Shown here: positions 41,584 to 50,461 of the stretch, one piece after another
Numbering within the stretch: the first letter of the stretch is position 1
Layout of the letters: each line of letters starts with the position of its first letter
Assembly (NCBI RefSeq): GCF_900205965.1
Contig: NZ_OAOF01000013.1
Coordinates: forward strand, 62,001-126,000
Direction: 5' to 3'
DNA: 64,000 nucleotides
Source: Lacrimispora amygdalina
GTDB lineage: Bacteria; Bacillota; Clostridia; Lachnospirales; Lachnospiraceae
Notes under the pieces: model-generated
Database searches by the model: none
What the model saw: only the letters and a program-made list of their open reading frames with translations
Told to the model about the DNA's origin: nothing
Position numbers and translations under genes: made by a program

Positions 41584-42234
41584 TTACTTCGCTGCTTCCA
41601 CCTTTAATGGGAAGTTGGATTCACTTCCTGCATCATAGGTAACCGTTACATAGGTAACTTTTACCAAAGCACCGCTTCCATTGCTGTCATCACTGGCGTT
41701 TCCAAGCACGCCCGACTCCAGCCCTTCGCAGTTATCTTTAATAAAGCCCATCTCTTTTCCAGAATCTGTATTAATGGTAAAGGTACTCATAGCCTGATCC
41801 CTTACACTTCCGGTCACTTCCTTTACTTCCATCTTATCCTGAGCATCCAGAACTAGAACAACCTTTGCATTGGTCGTATCAGAGCCGGAAATCTCTCCTT
41901 TATAGATGATGGAAACTTTCACATCCGGTTCCAGTGAATAAGAGGTTTCAACCATAACATCATTCAGATGGAAGGCAGCTTTTGCATCGCCGTTTAAGAC
42001 AGTCATGGACTCCATATTATCAGTTACTTCCGTGACCTTACCGGTCAATATCTTAAATTCTGCTGTACTTCCGGGCGCCTGGGTACTTGCCGCCGGAGAA
42101 GTTTCATTCACGGTTTTAGTCTCTGTTTCCGCAACGGTACCGGCTGCGCTCTGTGTCTGCTCTGGTGATTTACCGCATGCGGTAAATAAAGCAGCTGCGC
42201 AGACAGCTAATGCAATAATCAAAGTCCTTTTCAT
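41584..42234 (-). CDS. Lipoprotein of unknown function
   Basis: 216 aa from ATG 42234 (AGAGGA upstream). Type II signal peptide MKRTLIIALAVCAAALFTACGK with the lipidated Cys in LFTAC near residue 20. A Thr/Ser/Glu-rich linker follows, then a beta-rich domain with FKILTGKVTEVTDN, SMTVLNGDAKAAFHLND and VTGSVRDQAMSTFTINTDSGKEMGF, two similar repeats that look like OB-fold-type or DUF-like modules. No name can be given. Anchored outside the membrane. It lies 91 bp downstream of the amino acid transporter operon in the same direction. Confidence 0.75.
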   Translation of the reverse strand: MKRTLIIALAVCAAALFTACGKSPEQTQSAAGTVAETETKTVNETSPAASTQAPGSTAEFKILTGKVTEVTDNMESMTVLNGDAKAAFHLNDVMVETSYSLEPDVKVSIIYKGEISGSDTTNAKVVLVLDAQDKMEVKEVTGSVRDQAMSTFTINTDSGKEMGFIKDNCEGLESGVLGNASDDSNGSGALVKVTYVTVTYDAGSESNFPLKVEAAK

Positions 42235-42325
42235 AAAGCATCCTCTTTTCTCTGTTTGCCATTTCATGTTATACCGATTTAGTATACCATCCGATTGTGA
42301 AGAGTTTTTTTCTTTTTTCTTAATA

Positions 42326-43090
42326 TTATAGAATATCTCCATACCTTCCAAGAAAACTCTGGGTTCTCAAATTGCTGGATGCAAACACCTCATCCGGAGT
42401 CCCTTCCTCAACAATCACACCCTCTGCCATAAAAATCACCCGGTCGGAGATATCCCTGGCAAATGCCATCTCATGGGTGACAATTACCATGGCAATATGC
42501 AGATCTGCCAGGGATTTAATAACCTTAAGTACTTCACCGGTCAGCTCAGGATCCAGCGCGGAAGTCGGCTCATCAAAAAAGAGAATTTTAGGATTTAATG
42601 CAAGCGCTCTGGCAATCGCAACTCTCTGGCACTGCCCGCCGGACAACTGGCAGGGATATGCATCTGCCTTATCCGCAAGCCCCATCTTCTGAAGGAGTAC
42701 TTTTGCCTCACTGACTGCTTCTTCTTTACTCCGCTTCTGAACATGAATTGGTGCATCAATAATATTATCCAGAACAGTCATATGAGGAAACAGATTGAAA
42801 TTCTGAAAAACCAGACCATAATTTTTCTGGATCTCTCTCAGTTTTTCTTTCTTTGCATAGACAGAAGTCCCACCGCTTCCATTCCACGCAGCCTTCTCTC
42901 CCAGATAAAACAATTCGCCTCCATCCATCTGTTCCAGCATGGTGGCACATCGAAGCAGAGTAGACTTTCCGGAACCGGAAGGCCCGATGACAGAAAGAAT
43001 CTCTCCTTCTTTCACAGCAAGAGAGATATCCCGAAGAACTCTCTGCTGGTCAAATGATTTTTCCACATGGTTCATTTCCAGTACGTGCAT
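42326..43090 (-). CDS. Polar amino acid ABC transporter ATP-binding protein (GlnQ-like)
   Basis: 254 aa. Walker A GPSGSGKSTLLRC near residue 36, LSGGQCQRVAIARALA near 147, Walker B ILFFDEPTSALDPELTGEVL near 170 and the His loop IVTHEMAFAR; the SALDPELTGEVL sequence is diagnostic for polar amino acid importers. Third gene of a complete importer (binding protein, permease, ATPase). AGGAGG before the ATG. Confidence 0.94.
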   Translation of the reverse strand: MHVLEMNHVEKSFDQQRVLRDISLAVKEGEILSVIGPSGSGKSTLLRCATMLEQMDGGELFYLGEKAAWNGSGGTSVYAKKEKLREIQKNYGLVFQNFNLFPHMTVLDNIIDAPIHVQKRSKEEAVSEAKVLLQKMGLADKADAYPCQLSGGQCQRVAIARALALNPKILFFDEPTSALDPELTGEVLKVIKSLADLHIAMVIVTHEMAFARDISDRVIFMAEGVIVEEGTPDEVFASSNLRTQSFLGRYGDIL

Positions 43091-43101
43091 CTCGCTTCCT
43101 C

Positions 43102-43752
43102 CTATTGGTAATAATTCATCCGTTTTTCTATGTATTCCATGAGCATGGCTACAACCAGGTTGAATACATAGTAGAAAAGACCTGCTGCCACAAAAGGAAT
43201 CAGGCTTGTCTGGGAAGATGCCAGCGCCTTTGCTACAGCAAACATCTCCAGTACACTGATGGTAAACGCAAGGGAAGTATCCTTAACCAGTGTAATTACC
43301 TCGTTTGTAACTGAAGGAAGAATCCGTTTTACTACCTGAGGAAATATGATTCTGAAAAATGTCTGATTCTTTGTATATCCCAGAAGCTTTGCCGCCTCAT
43401 ACTGCCCCGCAGGCATGGACTGGATGCCGCTTCTGTATATTTCTGCAAAATAGGCTGCATAGTTGATAACAAAGCCGATAAAAGCAGCCCAAAGCCGGTA
43501 ACCGTTCCCAACCTTTACTCCAAAAAGGTAATAGGGACCAAAATACACCACCATAAGCTGCAGCATCAAAGGGGTTCCTCTCATGACTGAAATATAGAAT
43601 TTAACAATGGCCTCTATGACCCGGTTTTTAGACATCCTCCCAAAGGAGACCAAAAGTCCCAGAGGCAGAGAAAAGATGAGTGTCACCAGAAAGATCTGGA
43701 TGCTGACCCACATTCCTCCTGCCAGTTGTGTAAGTATCTTTGTAAAAGCCAT
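43102..43752 (-). CDS. Polar amino acid ABC transporter permease
   Basis: 216 aa. N-terminal GGMWVSIQIFLVTLIFSLPLGLLV and the EAA-type loop ESYRSGIQSMPAGQYEAAKLLGYTKNQTFFRIIFPQ (here AEIYRSGI) are hallmarks of the HisM/GlnP family; about five membrane segments. 22 bp behind the binding-protein gene and 11 bp ahead of the ATPase gene. Confidence 0.94.
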   Translation of the reverse strand: MAFTKILTQLAGGMWVSIQIFLVTLIFSLPLGLLVSFGRMSKNRVIEAIVKFYISVMRGTPLMLQLMVVYFGPYYLFGVKVGNGYRLWAAFIGFVINYAAYFAEIYRSGIQSMPAGQYEAAKLLGYTKNQTFFRIIFPQVVKRILPSVTNEVITLVKDTSLAFTISVLEMFAVAKALASSQTSLIPFVAAGLFYYVFNLVVAMLMEYIEKRMNYYQ

Positions 43753-43774
43753 GATTGCCCTCCGTCAGTATCAA

Positions 43775-44635
43775 TTATTTTCCTATTGTTGTTACATCTT
43801 TACCGAACCATTTTTCGGAAATGGTCTTTAAGGTACCGTCTGCAGCCATTGCTTCCAGCTGCTCCTGCACCTGGTCTTTTAAGGCTTCATTTCCCTTTTT
43901 AAAGCCGACTCCGTATTCCTCTGCTGCAAGCGCTTCATCAAGAATAACAAAATCCGCCTTTCTCTGCTGGATCTGATAAGCTGCTACGATCTCATCCATT
44001 GCCACACAGTTTACAGCCCCCATTTCCAGATCCATAAAAGCAGTATTGTAATCCGGAGTTGTCTGAAGTGTCTGGAAGGTTTTGGCTAATGTGTCATCAT
44101 CCTTTAATGCGGCCTCTGCAGATGAATCGGCCTGCACCTCCACTACCTTACCGGATAGATCGGCAAGCGTCTTGATTCCGGAATCCTTTGCCACAACAAA
44201 GACCTGGCGGTTAGCCATATAAGGCTTTGTCCAGGTATATCCATCTTCTCTTCCATTGATGGTAAAGCCATTCCAGATACAGTCTATGTTACCGCTCTCC
44301 AGTTCCATATCCTTCGCATCCCAGGCAATTGGCTGGGGTGTGAAGGTTTTACCCAGGCGGTCTGCCACCTCTTTTGCAAGGTCTAAATCAAATCCTGTAT
44401 ATTCCCCGTTGTCTCCCACAAATCCCATAGGAGGGAAATCCTGATCAAATCCAACGGTAAATGTATCTTTTCCGGTGTCCGCCGCAGTCGTCTCCTCTGC
44501 TTTTTCAGTTCCTGCAGATGAAGATTCTGCTTTCTTTGTTTCTGCCGCTGCAGGCACATCCTTTTTCGCTCCACAGCCGCTTAATAAAACCGCTGCTCCT
44601 AATAATGCCGCTGCCATAATCATGCCTTTTTTCAT
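43775..44635 (-). CDS. Polar amino acid ABC transporter substrate-binding lipoprotein
   Basis: 286 aa from ATG 44635; AGGAGG (44649-44644) suits it. Lipobox LLSGCGAK (Cys near residue 20), then a low-complexity linker. The bacterial solute-binding family 3 domain has FTVGFDQDFPPMGFVGDNGEYTGFDLDLAKEVA, MELESGNIDCIWNGFTI and GVGFKKGNEAL. The Arg/Asp amino acid pocket pattern is typical but does not define cystine, glutamine or other substrate. First gene of the transporter operon. Confidence 0.94.
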   Translation of the reverse strand: MKKGMIMAAALLGAAVLLSGCGAKKDVPAAAETKKAESSSAGTEKAEETTAADTGKDTFTVGFDQDFPPMGFVGDNGEYTGFDLDLAKEVADRLGKTFTPQPIAWDAKDMELESGNIDCIWNGFTINGREDGYTWTKPYMANRQVFVVAKDSGIKTLADLSGKVVEVQADSSAEAALKDDDTLAKTFQTLQTTPDYNTAFMDLEMGAVNCVAMDEIVAAYQIQQRKADFVILDEALAAEEYGVGFKKGNEALKDQVQEQLEAMAADGTLKTISEKWFGKDVTTIGK

Positions 44636-44666
44636 AACATAAATCCTCCTCGTAATTTTCATGTGT

Positions 44667-44699
44667 TACCATGGTAGCATAGTAAAGTGTTTCTGTAAA
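44667..44699 (-). promoter_or_regulatory. Promoter of the amino acid transporter operon with palindrome
   Basis: Minus-strand TTTACA (44699-44694), 17-bp spacer, TACCAT (44676-44671). The -10 is inside a perfect 10-bp palindrome TACCATGGTA (44667-44676), part of a longer TG-N-TACCATGGTA-N-CA dyad, so a repressor could act here. Confidence 0.5.
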
Positions 44700-44721
44700 G
44701 AAGAAATTTATGTATAATCTG

Positions 44722-46305
44722 CTAAAACCTTATAAATGTAAAGATAAGAATCAGTATTACGATTGCGGCAGCCCCTCCAGCCAGAAACACCGGACTTAAA
44801 ATCCCTTCACTCCGCGCTGTATCTGTCTCTGGCTCCGCAAGCATTCCCCATGGACTCAGTATTAAAACTCCCTGGGGCACCTCTTTGAAATTCCCGCTGC
44901 TTAAAAACTCTGAGAATTCATTCCAGTCCCGTTCAATTAATTTCCTGCCTTCCTTAAAATCCTCAGCAGGGTTTCTTTTGTCTTTTGTAAAAAAAGGCTC
45001 TGGCTCTCTTGTATTTTCTGTGATTTCTTTTTTCTTTAAAAATTGCTGATAGGCATAACGGAGTCCTTTATTGGCGGCCTCATTCACATCGGCCTTTGTC
45101 TGATATAAATTCATGATGTAATAAAAAATCTTGTATACATCCTTTGTTTCAAAAACTGGTTTTCTTCCTGACGCTCCTGAATTGTTCCGCGATGACCTGA
45201 CCGCCATCTCCTGAATCCATTTATCAGTCAATCGGTCACCGGCTTCTCTTAAATCCATGGCAAGACCTTTTTCCAGCCCCAGAGATGATGCAAAAATCTG
45301 TGATTTTATTGACATAAGCGCCGCTAAAAATCCCCAGAGTTCTTCGCTCTTTCCCGTCAGACCTGCAAGCTTAAACAGATTCCCTTCTCTGTTCAAATAC
45401 GATGCAAGACGCTGGGCTGTCTCCAGATCTTTTATCTCATAAATCCTTCCGGTTTTCAGCGGAGAGAGCGTTAAACTGGCCCCGTGGTTCTTTCCCGCTT
45501 TCCCCTTTAAAGAAACGCCTCTCTCCAGTATCATCAATGAAGTTTCTTTCATCAGGTTCTTAGCGTATCCTGGGTTGTTTTTAATCGTACCCGCACCTGC
45601 CGGCTGGTAAATGATTCCCGTATTGACCTCATTTTCGTTATCCGGGACCGGAGTTCTGATTCCACTTTCATTAACAGCCTCTGCTGAACTTCCCGTTAAA
45701 TCTCTGCCCCCGAACATCTGATTCAGCTCTGCCTCAGTTAAATTCTTTCCCATGACACTGCGGCAGACTGCCGCCCGCAATGCAATGATACTTACAGCAG
45801 ATCCATAATTTTTAAACAATTGCTCCAGGTCCCCAAGGCGGGACACCAAAAGTTTTTGAAGCAGCAGAGACAACTCCTGATTCAGCCGGTCTGCTTCTTC
45901 CCCCTCCTGAGTCCCATGGGTAAGAACTGCTAAGAGAAGCTCCTGATAAATTTTTGCCAGCCGGTTTAATTCCTCTGAAACAGGAATCGTTTCAGAAGGA
46001 CACCAATCCGTAATCTCTCGAAAAGCTTCCTTCCACTCTTCCTCATCCCAAAGATCAGATGAATCGCGTACGGAAGCAGTATCTCTGTCCGCTCCTGATT
46101 GTTTTGGTTTATCTGATTTTTCCGATTGCTCTGCTTTTGCCTCTTCCTTTATAGCCTGAGTCTGGGCAATGGCCTCATTTAACAGAATCTCACCTGTGAT
46201 AATACCTTTCGGGTTCAAGTCCGTTATCTCACTCATATTACCCTCCGGCGTTCCCTCTGCTTTTAGATCCCCCGGAAAGGCCGGGTCCTGCACCCTGATT
46301 TCCAT
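44722..46305 (-). CDS. Unknown protein with C-terminal membrane anchor
   Basis: 527 aa, not recognised. The N-terminal 100 residues are acidic and lysine/glutamate-rich with low complexity; the middle is helical (LNQELSLLLQKLLVSRLGDLEQLFKNYG) and includes LFKLAGLTGKSEELWGFLAALMSIKSQIFASSLGLEKG. The end is a single membrane segment (FLAGGAAAIVILILIFTFI) followed by RF, so it is likely a tail-anchored protein with its bulk in the cytoplasm. No signal peptide. It lies between the amino acid transporter and pyrC on the same strand, 28 bp downstream of pyrC. Confidence 0.7.
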   Translation of the reverse strand: MEIRVQDPAFPGDLKAEGTPEGNMSEITDLNPKGIITGEILLNEAIAQTQAIKEEAKAEQSEKSDKPKQSGADRDTASVRDSSDLWDEEEWKEAFREITDWCPSETIPVSEELNRLAKIYQELLLAVLTHGTQEGEEADRLNQELSLLLQKLLVSRLGDLEQLFKNYGSAVSIIALRAAVCRSVMGKNLTEAELNQMFGGRDLTGSSAEAVNESGIRTPVPDNENEVNTGIIYQPAGAGTIKNNPGYAKNLMKETSLMILERGVSLKGKAGKNHGASLTLSPLKTGRIYEIKDLETAQRLASYLNREGNLFKLAGLTGKSEELWGFLAALMSIKSQIFASSLGLEKGLAMDLREAGDRLTDKWIQEMAVRSSRNNSGASGRKPVFETKDVYKIFYYIMNLYQTKADVNEAANKGLRYAYQQFLKKKEITENTREPEPFFTKDKRNPAEDFKEGRKLIERDWNEFSEFLSSGNFKEVPQGVLILSPWGMLAEPETDTARSEGILSPVFLAGGAAAIVILILIFTFIRF

Positions 46306-46333
46306 CTTTTATCCTTTTCTGGCGTATGTCCGA

Positions 46334-47623
46334 TTAATCTTTTTCATCCTGATATACAATCTTTCCCCTGCAGATCGTATATTTTACTTTTCCAAAAAGC
46401 TTCTTCCCTGTAAATGGCGAATTAGAAGACTTGGAAACGTATTCACCTGCCGTCCATTCCTCATTCGGATCGAAAATTACCAGATCCGCCATACCGCCTG
46501 TTTTCAGCACGCCGCAGTCCAGTCTGTATAATTTTGCCGGATTTATGCTCATCTTTTCCAATAACTGCATCATGGTTAAATGCCCGGTACGGACCAATGC
46601 TGTCACTCCCAGCCCCAGTGCTGTTTCCAGACCAATAATACCGCTGGGTGCCTCCAGAAGAGGCCTGTCTTTTTCTTCCGCACTGTGAGGCGCATGATCC
46701 GTAGCGATGATATCGATGCTTCCGTCTTTCAGACCTTCTATCACTGCTAAGCGGTCTGCCTCTGTCCGCAGCGGTGGATTCATCTTCGCCAGACTTCCGT
46801 GGATAAGCACAGCTTCTTCTGTCAGGGTAAAATGATGGGGAGTTACCTCTGCATAAACATCTGCCCCTGAATCTTTAGCAAACCGGACCATGCCAACCGA
46901 TGCAGCTGAACTGATATGCTGAATATTCACCGCAGCCCTGGTATGAAGCGCAAGCATGCAGTCTCTTGCAACAAGGCTGTCTTCAGCCTCTGCCGGAGAT
47001 CCGTAAATACCGAGACGTTCTGAAACTTTCCCATGATTAATTCCGTTATTTTTAATTAATGCCGGATCCTCCTCATGAAAGCTTAAAGGAAGATTTAAAC
47101 TGGCTGCCTGTTCCATGGCCTGTTTCACAAGACCGGAATCCATCAATGGAATTCCGTCATCTGTGAAACCAGCTGCTCCATGAGATGCCAATTCCTTCAT
47201 ATCCGTCAGTTCACGCCCCTCCAGTCCTTTAGATACAGCCGCCGCATGAAGAACATGGATCCCAGTCTTTTCCCCTTCCTTTTTTACATATTCCAGAGTA
47301 TCTGTATTGTCCACCGGGGGCTTCGTATTCGCCATACAGACAACCGTTGTAAAACCGCCTTTGGCAGCCGCTCTTGCACCTGTCTGAATGTCTTCTTTGT
47401 AGGTGAGACCCGGATCACGAAAATGAACATGGACGTCTACAAGCCCGGGTGCTGCAATCAGGCCTGAGGCATCTATCACCACATCCTCCTTTGATGCTGC
47501 CGCTCCCTGCGGACTCAGACCTGTTCCCATACCGACTATCACTCCATCTTCTATGCAGATATCCATATCCTGTTCTGTCTGAGTTGCTGGATCAATTACA
47601 TGAGCATTCTTAATCCATATCAT
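46334..47623 (-). CDS. pyrC: Dihydroorotase
   Basis: 429 aa. Zinc-site motif DVHVHFRDPG near residue 63, FTTVVCMANTKPPVD near 90, the His in SFHEED near 177, AEVTPHHFTLTEE near 230 and the catalytic Asp in DIIATDHAPHS near 301. This is class I dihydroorotase (type PyrC of Firmicutes), catalysing the third step of pyrimidine synthesis. No other pyr gene is adjacent. It overlaps the exporter gene upstream by 4 bp and may be cotranscribed with it. Confidence 0.95.
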   Translation of the reverse strand: MIWIKNAHVIDPATQTEQDMDICIEDGVIVGMGTGLSPQGAAASKEDVVIDASGLIAAPGLVDVHVHFRDPGLTYKEDIQTGARAAAKGGFTTVVCMANTKPPVDNTDTLEYVKKEGEKTGIHVLHAAAVSKGLEGRELTDMKELASHGAAGFTDDGIPLMDSGLVKQAMEQAASLNLPLSFHEEDPALIKNNGINHGKVSERLGIYGSPAEAEDSLVARDCMLALHTRAAVNIQHISSAASVGMVRFAKDSGADVYAEVTPHHFTLTEEAVLIHGSLAKMNPPLRTEADRLAVIEGLKDGSIDIIATDHAPHSAEEKDRPLLEAPSGIIGLETALGLGVTALVRTGHLTMMQLLEKMSINPAKLYRLDCGVLKTGGMADLVIFDPNEEWTAGEYVSKSSNSPFTGKKLFGKVKYTICRGKIVYQDEKD

Positions 47624-48093
47624 CGTTTTATTTTTCCTTTCTTTTCTGATGCCCGTCTGTCCTTTTTTGCTGCAAACCGAAAAAATCCCTGAGGCAATTC
47701 AAAAACAAACACAATACCAAGCACGATTGCAACTGCTACTTTCAGGGCAAGAAACCCGGTATGGGCAGCAAGAGCAGTGTTATCGGTCACAATATAGTAA
47801 GCAGTCCAGTAGACCAATGCCCCGGGAACCAGGGGAAATATCCCGGATACCAGAAAGATGGTCACCGGGCAGTGCTTTCTGACTGCAAATGTTCTGGAAA
47901 TCAGGATCACGGCAATGGTTGCAAACAGAGCAGCGGCCGGCTCCGATAATTGTTTTACCAGCATGCTGTATACAAGCCAGCCGGTTCCGCCAATGAAACC
48001 GCAATAAGGGTAATATAAGGCAGGTACCCCAAATAACAGGGCAAATGCAACCGTACCCAGTGCTGCAACTGCCATCTCAGATATTGCTGTCAC
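47620..48093 (-). CDS. Threonine/serine exporter-type membrane protein, C-terminal half (ThrE2, DUF3815)
   Basis: 157 aa from GTG 48093 (GGAGGTGCA upstream; the start overlaps the stop of its partner). Four to five membrane segments: MAVAALGTVAFALLFGVPALYYPYC, LVSGIFPLVPGALVYWTAYYI and VAVAIVLGIVFVFELP. Split ThrE systems have this small half together with the larger DUF1212 half coded just upstream. It would exchange or export an amino acid or related metabolite across the cytoplasmic membrane; the substrate cannot be deduced. Longer upstream in-frame sequence is an artefact. Confidence 0.88.
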   Translation of the reverse strand: MTAISEMAVAALGTVAFALLFGVPALYYPYCGFIGGTGWLVYSMLVKQLSEPAAALFATIAVILISRTFAVRKHCPVTIFLVSGIFPLVPGALVYWTAYYIVTDNTALAAHTGFLALKVAVAIVLGIVFVFELPQGFFRFAAKKDRRASEKKGKIKR

Positions 48094-48875
48094 AATATTG
48101 CACCTCCTGTAAAACGGTGAAGCAGACCAAATACCAGCCCCACACCCATGGCAATGCAGAAAAACACCAGCAATGCATCCATCATACGGACAGAACCCGC
48201 GATATAGTCTCCGTCTGCAATGTCGCGTATGGCATTGGTAAATGCGACTCCAGGAATCAGCGGCATAATGGAACCGATGATCATGTAGTTTAAATGGTCT
48301 CCCACACGAAGCATATACAAAAGCGTACACAAAGCCGTGACAAGTGCTCCGCCGCCGATATTTGCCACCAGCTTGGACAGATGGGGACCAGCAAGAAAGA
48401 CCACATATCCGTAAAGAAAAACGCCGGAACAAAACGCTGCTGCCGCATCTTTTAAATTGCCTCCAAACAAATAACAAAAGCAGGCGCTTCCCACTCCTGA
48501 GGCGAGAATGCGCATCTTCTTTGATTTACCCGGCATCTGTTTTATCTGTTCCAGTTTTTCCATCACCTCTGCCGGAGTTAAGGATCCTGTTACAATTTCT
48601 CTGGAAAGCTGATTGACAGCGGCCACCCGGTCTAAATGTGTCCCGCTCACCGGAATATGCTGAACCTTTGCAAATATTTCCTCTCTTTTGTTTCCCGCTG
48701 TTGTAAAGATTCCGTTGCTGAGTACAAAGGAACTGCAGGATTCAATTCCATAATGACGGCAGATCCGGTCCATGGTTTCTTCCACCCGGAAGATCTCCGC
48801 ACCATTTTCCAGAAGAATATGACCAGCCATCATGGCGGCATCCAATACCTCACGATTCTGATTCCGTTCACTCAT
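48090..48875 (-). CDS. Threonine/serine exporter-type protein, N-terminal half (DUF1212)
   Basis: 261 aa from ATG 48875 (AGGAG about 10 nt upstream). DUF1212 signature LDAAMMAGHILLENGAEIFRVEETMDRICRHYG near the start and about five C-terminal membrane segments (LIPGVAFTNAIRDIADGDYIAG near 200). It overlaps its partner gene by 4 bp and, upstream, the MBL-fold gene by 8 bp. Confidence 0.9.
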   Translation of the reverse strand: MSERNQNREVLDAAMMAGHILLENGAEIFRVEETMDRICRHYGIESCSSFVLSNGIFTTAGNKREEIFAKVQHIPVSGTHLDRVAAVNQLSREIVTGSLTPAEVMEKLEQIKQMPGKSKKMRILASGVGSACFCYLFGGNLKDAAAAFCSGVFLYGYVVFLAGPHLSKLVANIGGGALVTALCTLLYMLRVGDHLNYMIIGSIMPLIPGVAFTNAIRDIADGDYIAGSVRMMDALLVFFCIAMGVGLVFGLLHRFTGGAIL

Positions 48876-49602
48876 CGTTATGAAGCTCCTGTCCCAGAAT
48901 AAAAGGCTGCCCGTCTCTTTCAATCATGATTATTCTCTCCCGGTAAGGACCGGATACCTCCAGTTCCTTTAACCGTCCAATGACAGAAAAATCCCCCCAG
49001 CAGTGCATGGGAAATGCATGCTGTACATCTGCTTTTCTCATAAACTCATCAAATCCAAGATAAAAGGAATCCTCCTGTCTGGGATCCAGGGGCAGAAACG
49101 CTGCACCAATCTTCACCCCTGCCAGCCTGTCCACTTCCCGGGAATACTTCTTTGCCATACTCCGGTTCCAGTCCTCCGGTTCCCCTTCCCATCTCCAGTT
49201 GTTTAAATCCCCTGCATGGTAGAGGACTTCTCCATCCACGTTCACCAGAAAAGCAACTCCTTCATCTGTAGAGGCGAAGGTTGTAATCTCAAGCTCCGTA
49301 CCAAAACCATATGAAAGTCTTAATTTTTTTCCCGGTTTTACAAATGTAACGCAGTCCACTAATTCCTTATTAACCTTCCTTTTGGATATATCATCGGAAA
49401 GTACATAATGAACTTCTTTTAAGTCCTTTTGTAAATCAAAGATTTTTTCTGAAAAATGATCTCCATGCCGGTGGCTGGCGAAGATAAAAAGCGGCTTATC
49501 CGTATCCAGTTTCGGCAGCGGTCCCTGGGTATAATCAAACAGCAGTACAACAGAAGTCAGTTCTGCCAGAAATGCACTATGATGGACAAATGTGATTTTC
49601 AT
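48868..49602 (-). CDS. Metallo-beta-lactamase-fold hydrolase (UlaG-like)
   Basis: 244 aa from ATG 49602 (AGGAGA upstream; the longer frame lacks a binding site). Begins MKITFVHHSAFLAEL, has the metal motif FASHRHGDHFS near residue 49, LVNVDGEVLYHAGDLNNWRW near 128 (second-shell Asp), and MHCWGD near 205 for the last His. Pattern fits the UlaG-type MBL family; function unknown. First of the operon ending with the split ThrE genes and pyrC. Confidence 0.82.
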   Translation of the reverse strand: MKITFVHHSAFLAELTSVVLLFDYTQGPLPKLDTDKPLFIFASHRHGDHFSEKIFDLQKDLKEVHYVLSDDISKRKVNKELVDCVTFVKPGKKLRLSYGFGTELEITTFASTDEGVAFLVNVDGEVLYHAGDLNNWRWEGEPEDWNRSMAKKYSREVDRLAGVKIGAAFLPLDPRQEDSFYLGFDEFMRKADVQHAFPMHCWGDFSVIGRLKELEVSGPYRERIIMIERDGQPFILGQELHNDE

Positions 49603-49677
49603 GAGAATCGGTCTCCTTTCATGACTATTTGGAAAAATTATATCACATACCAATCGGTTCTGCATAGCAGATGCGCG

Positions 49678-49708
49678 CAAAAAAAGGCGGAGACATTTGT
49701 CCCCGCCC
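49678..49708 (-). terminator. Terminator downstream of the acidic lipoprotein gene
   Basis: Minus strand GGCGGGGACA ... TGTCTCCGCC (49707-49686 region) followed by seven T residues. It lies 40 bp beyond the lipoprotein stop codon. Confidence 0.85.
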
Positions 49709-49748
49709 GCGGAAATTTCTTTCCTTTTCAGCTGTTTTTTCTATATAA

Positions 49749-50054
49749 TTAGTTAGCAGCCTTTGTAGTCTCTGCAGCTTCAGTAGTTTCTTCTTCGCTG
49801 GAAGCTTCTTCAGAAGACTCTTCTACAGATGCATCTTCCTTAGTTTCTTCTACAGACTCAGAAGATTCTTCAGATACTTCTTCTGTTGTAGTTTCTTCTG
49901 TTGTAACTTCTTCTGTTGTAGCTGCTTCTGTTGTAACTTCTGCCTCTGTTGCTGCAGTTGTTTCAGCAGTCTTTGTGCTTCCACAAGCAGAGATAGCTGC
50001 CATGGTTAATACTGCTACGCCGGTAAGTACAAGTTTCTTTGTTGTTAATTTCAT
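49749..50054 (-). CDS. Small low-complexity Glu/Thr/Ser-rich lipoprotein
   Basis: 101 aa from ATG 50054 (GGAGGAG upstream). Type II signal peptide MKLTTKKLVLTGVAVLTMA with lipobox AISACGS. After the Cys the protein is almost only T, E, S, A, V (TTEEVTTEETTTEEVSEESSES and so on), an acidic repetitive surface segment without a folded domain. At the DNA level the repeat is visible at 49877-49940 as TTCTTCTGTTGTA-type units. It may be an extended envelope spacer; function unknown. Confidence 0.75.
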   Translation of the reverse strand: MKLTTKKLVLTGVAVLTMAAISACGSTKTAETTAATEAEVTTEAATTEEVTTEETTTEEVSEESSESVEETKEDASVEESSEEASSEEETTEAAETTKAAN

Positions 50055-50461
50055 AATATTCTCCTCCTTGCGGCTACCAATGTTTTTTATTGAATATGTA
50101 TGCCGCTGTCTTTTTTTTGATTTCTCAAGACGAGACACAGTTTAACACCTTAAGAAAACAAAGTCAATGAATTCATTATGATTTTTTTCTTAATTAAAAA
50201 CTGGTAAATTCTTAATTAAATTTACAAATGGCGATGATATGTCAAACAATTAATTATTGATTTGTGCTCTTGAGTTTTTTATATTCTATTTGTTTAAAAT
50301 TTGTCCATTCGAAAAATTGACTATTTTCAGTAGTTATTACGCGATATTTTTGTTTTATTTTACTAAATCTTTTTCTTTTTTTGTCCATTGCAGATGATAT
50401 TCATACCTGATATACTTTATTAATAAACGCTTAAAAATCAAGATATAAGGAGGAATCAAAT
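50055..50461. other. Intergenic region, AT-rich, divergent promoters only
   Basis: About 400 bp between the acidic lipoprotein and the nitroreductase. Very AT-rich, with repeated T-tracts and several TTAATTAA-type motifs; I see no gene or stable hairpin in it. It contains the nitroreductase promoter at 50388-50416. Confidence 0.6.
50388..50416 (+). promoter_or_regulatory. Promoter of the nitroreductase gene
   Basis: TTGCAG (50388-50393), 17-bp spacer, TATACT (50411-50416), 45 bp before the ATG. Confidence 0.6.

Noticed and set aside
47620..48477. Longer 285-residue version of the small ThrE half
   Set aside because: The first 128 residues are out-of-frame shadow of the DUF1212 gene; a GTG at 48093 with GGAGGTG fits the family start.
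49877..49940. TTCTTCTGTTGTA tandem units as a CRISPR-like or VNTR array
   Set aside because: Units are in frame within the acidic lipoprotein and simply code repeated Thr-Glu residues; no spacers.
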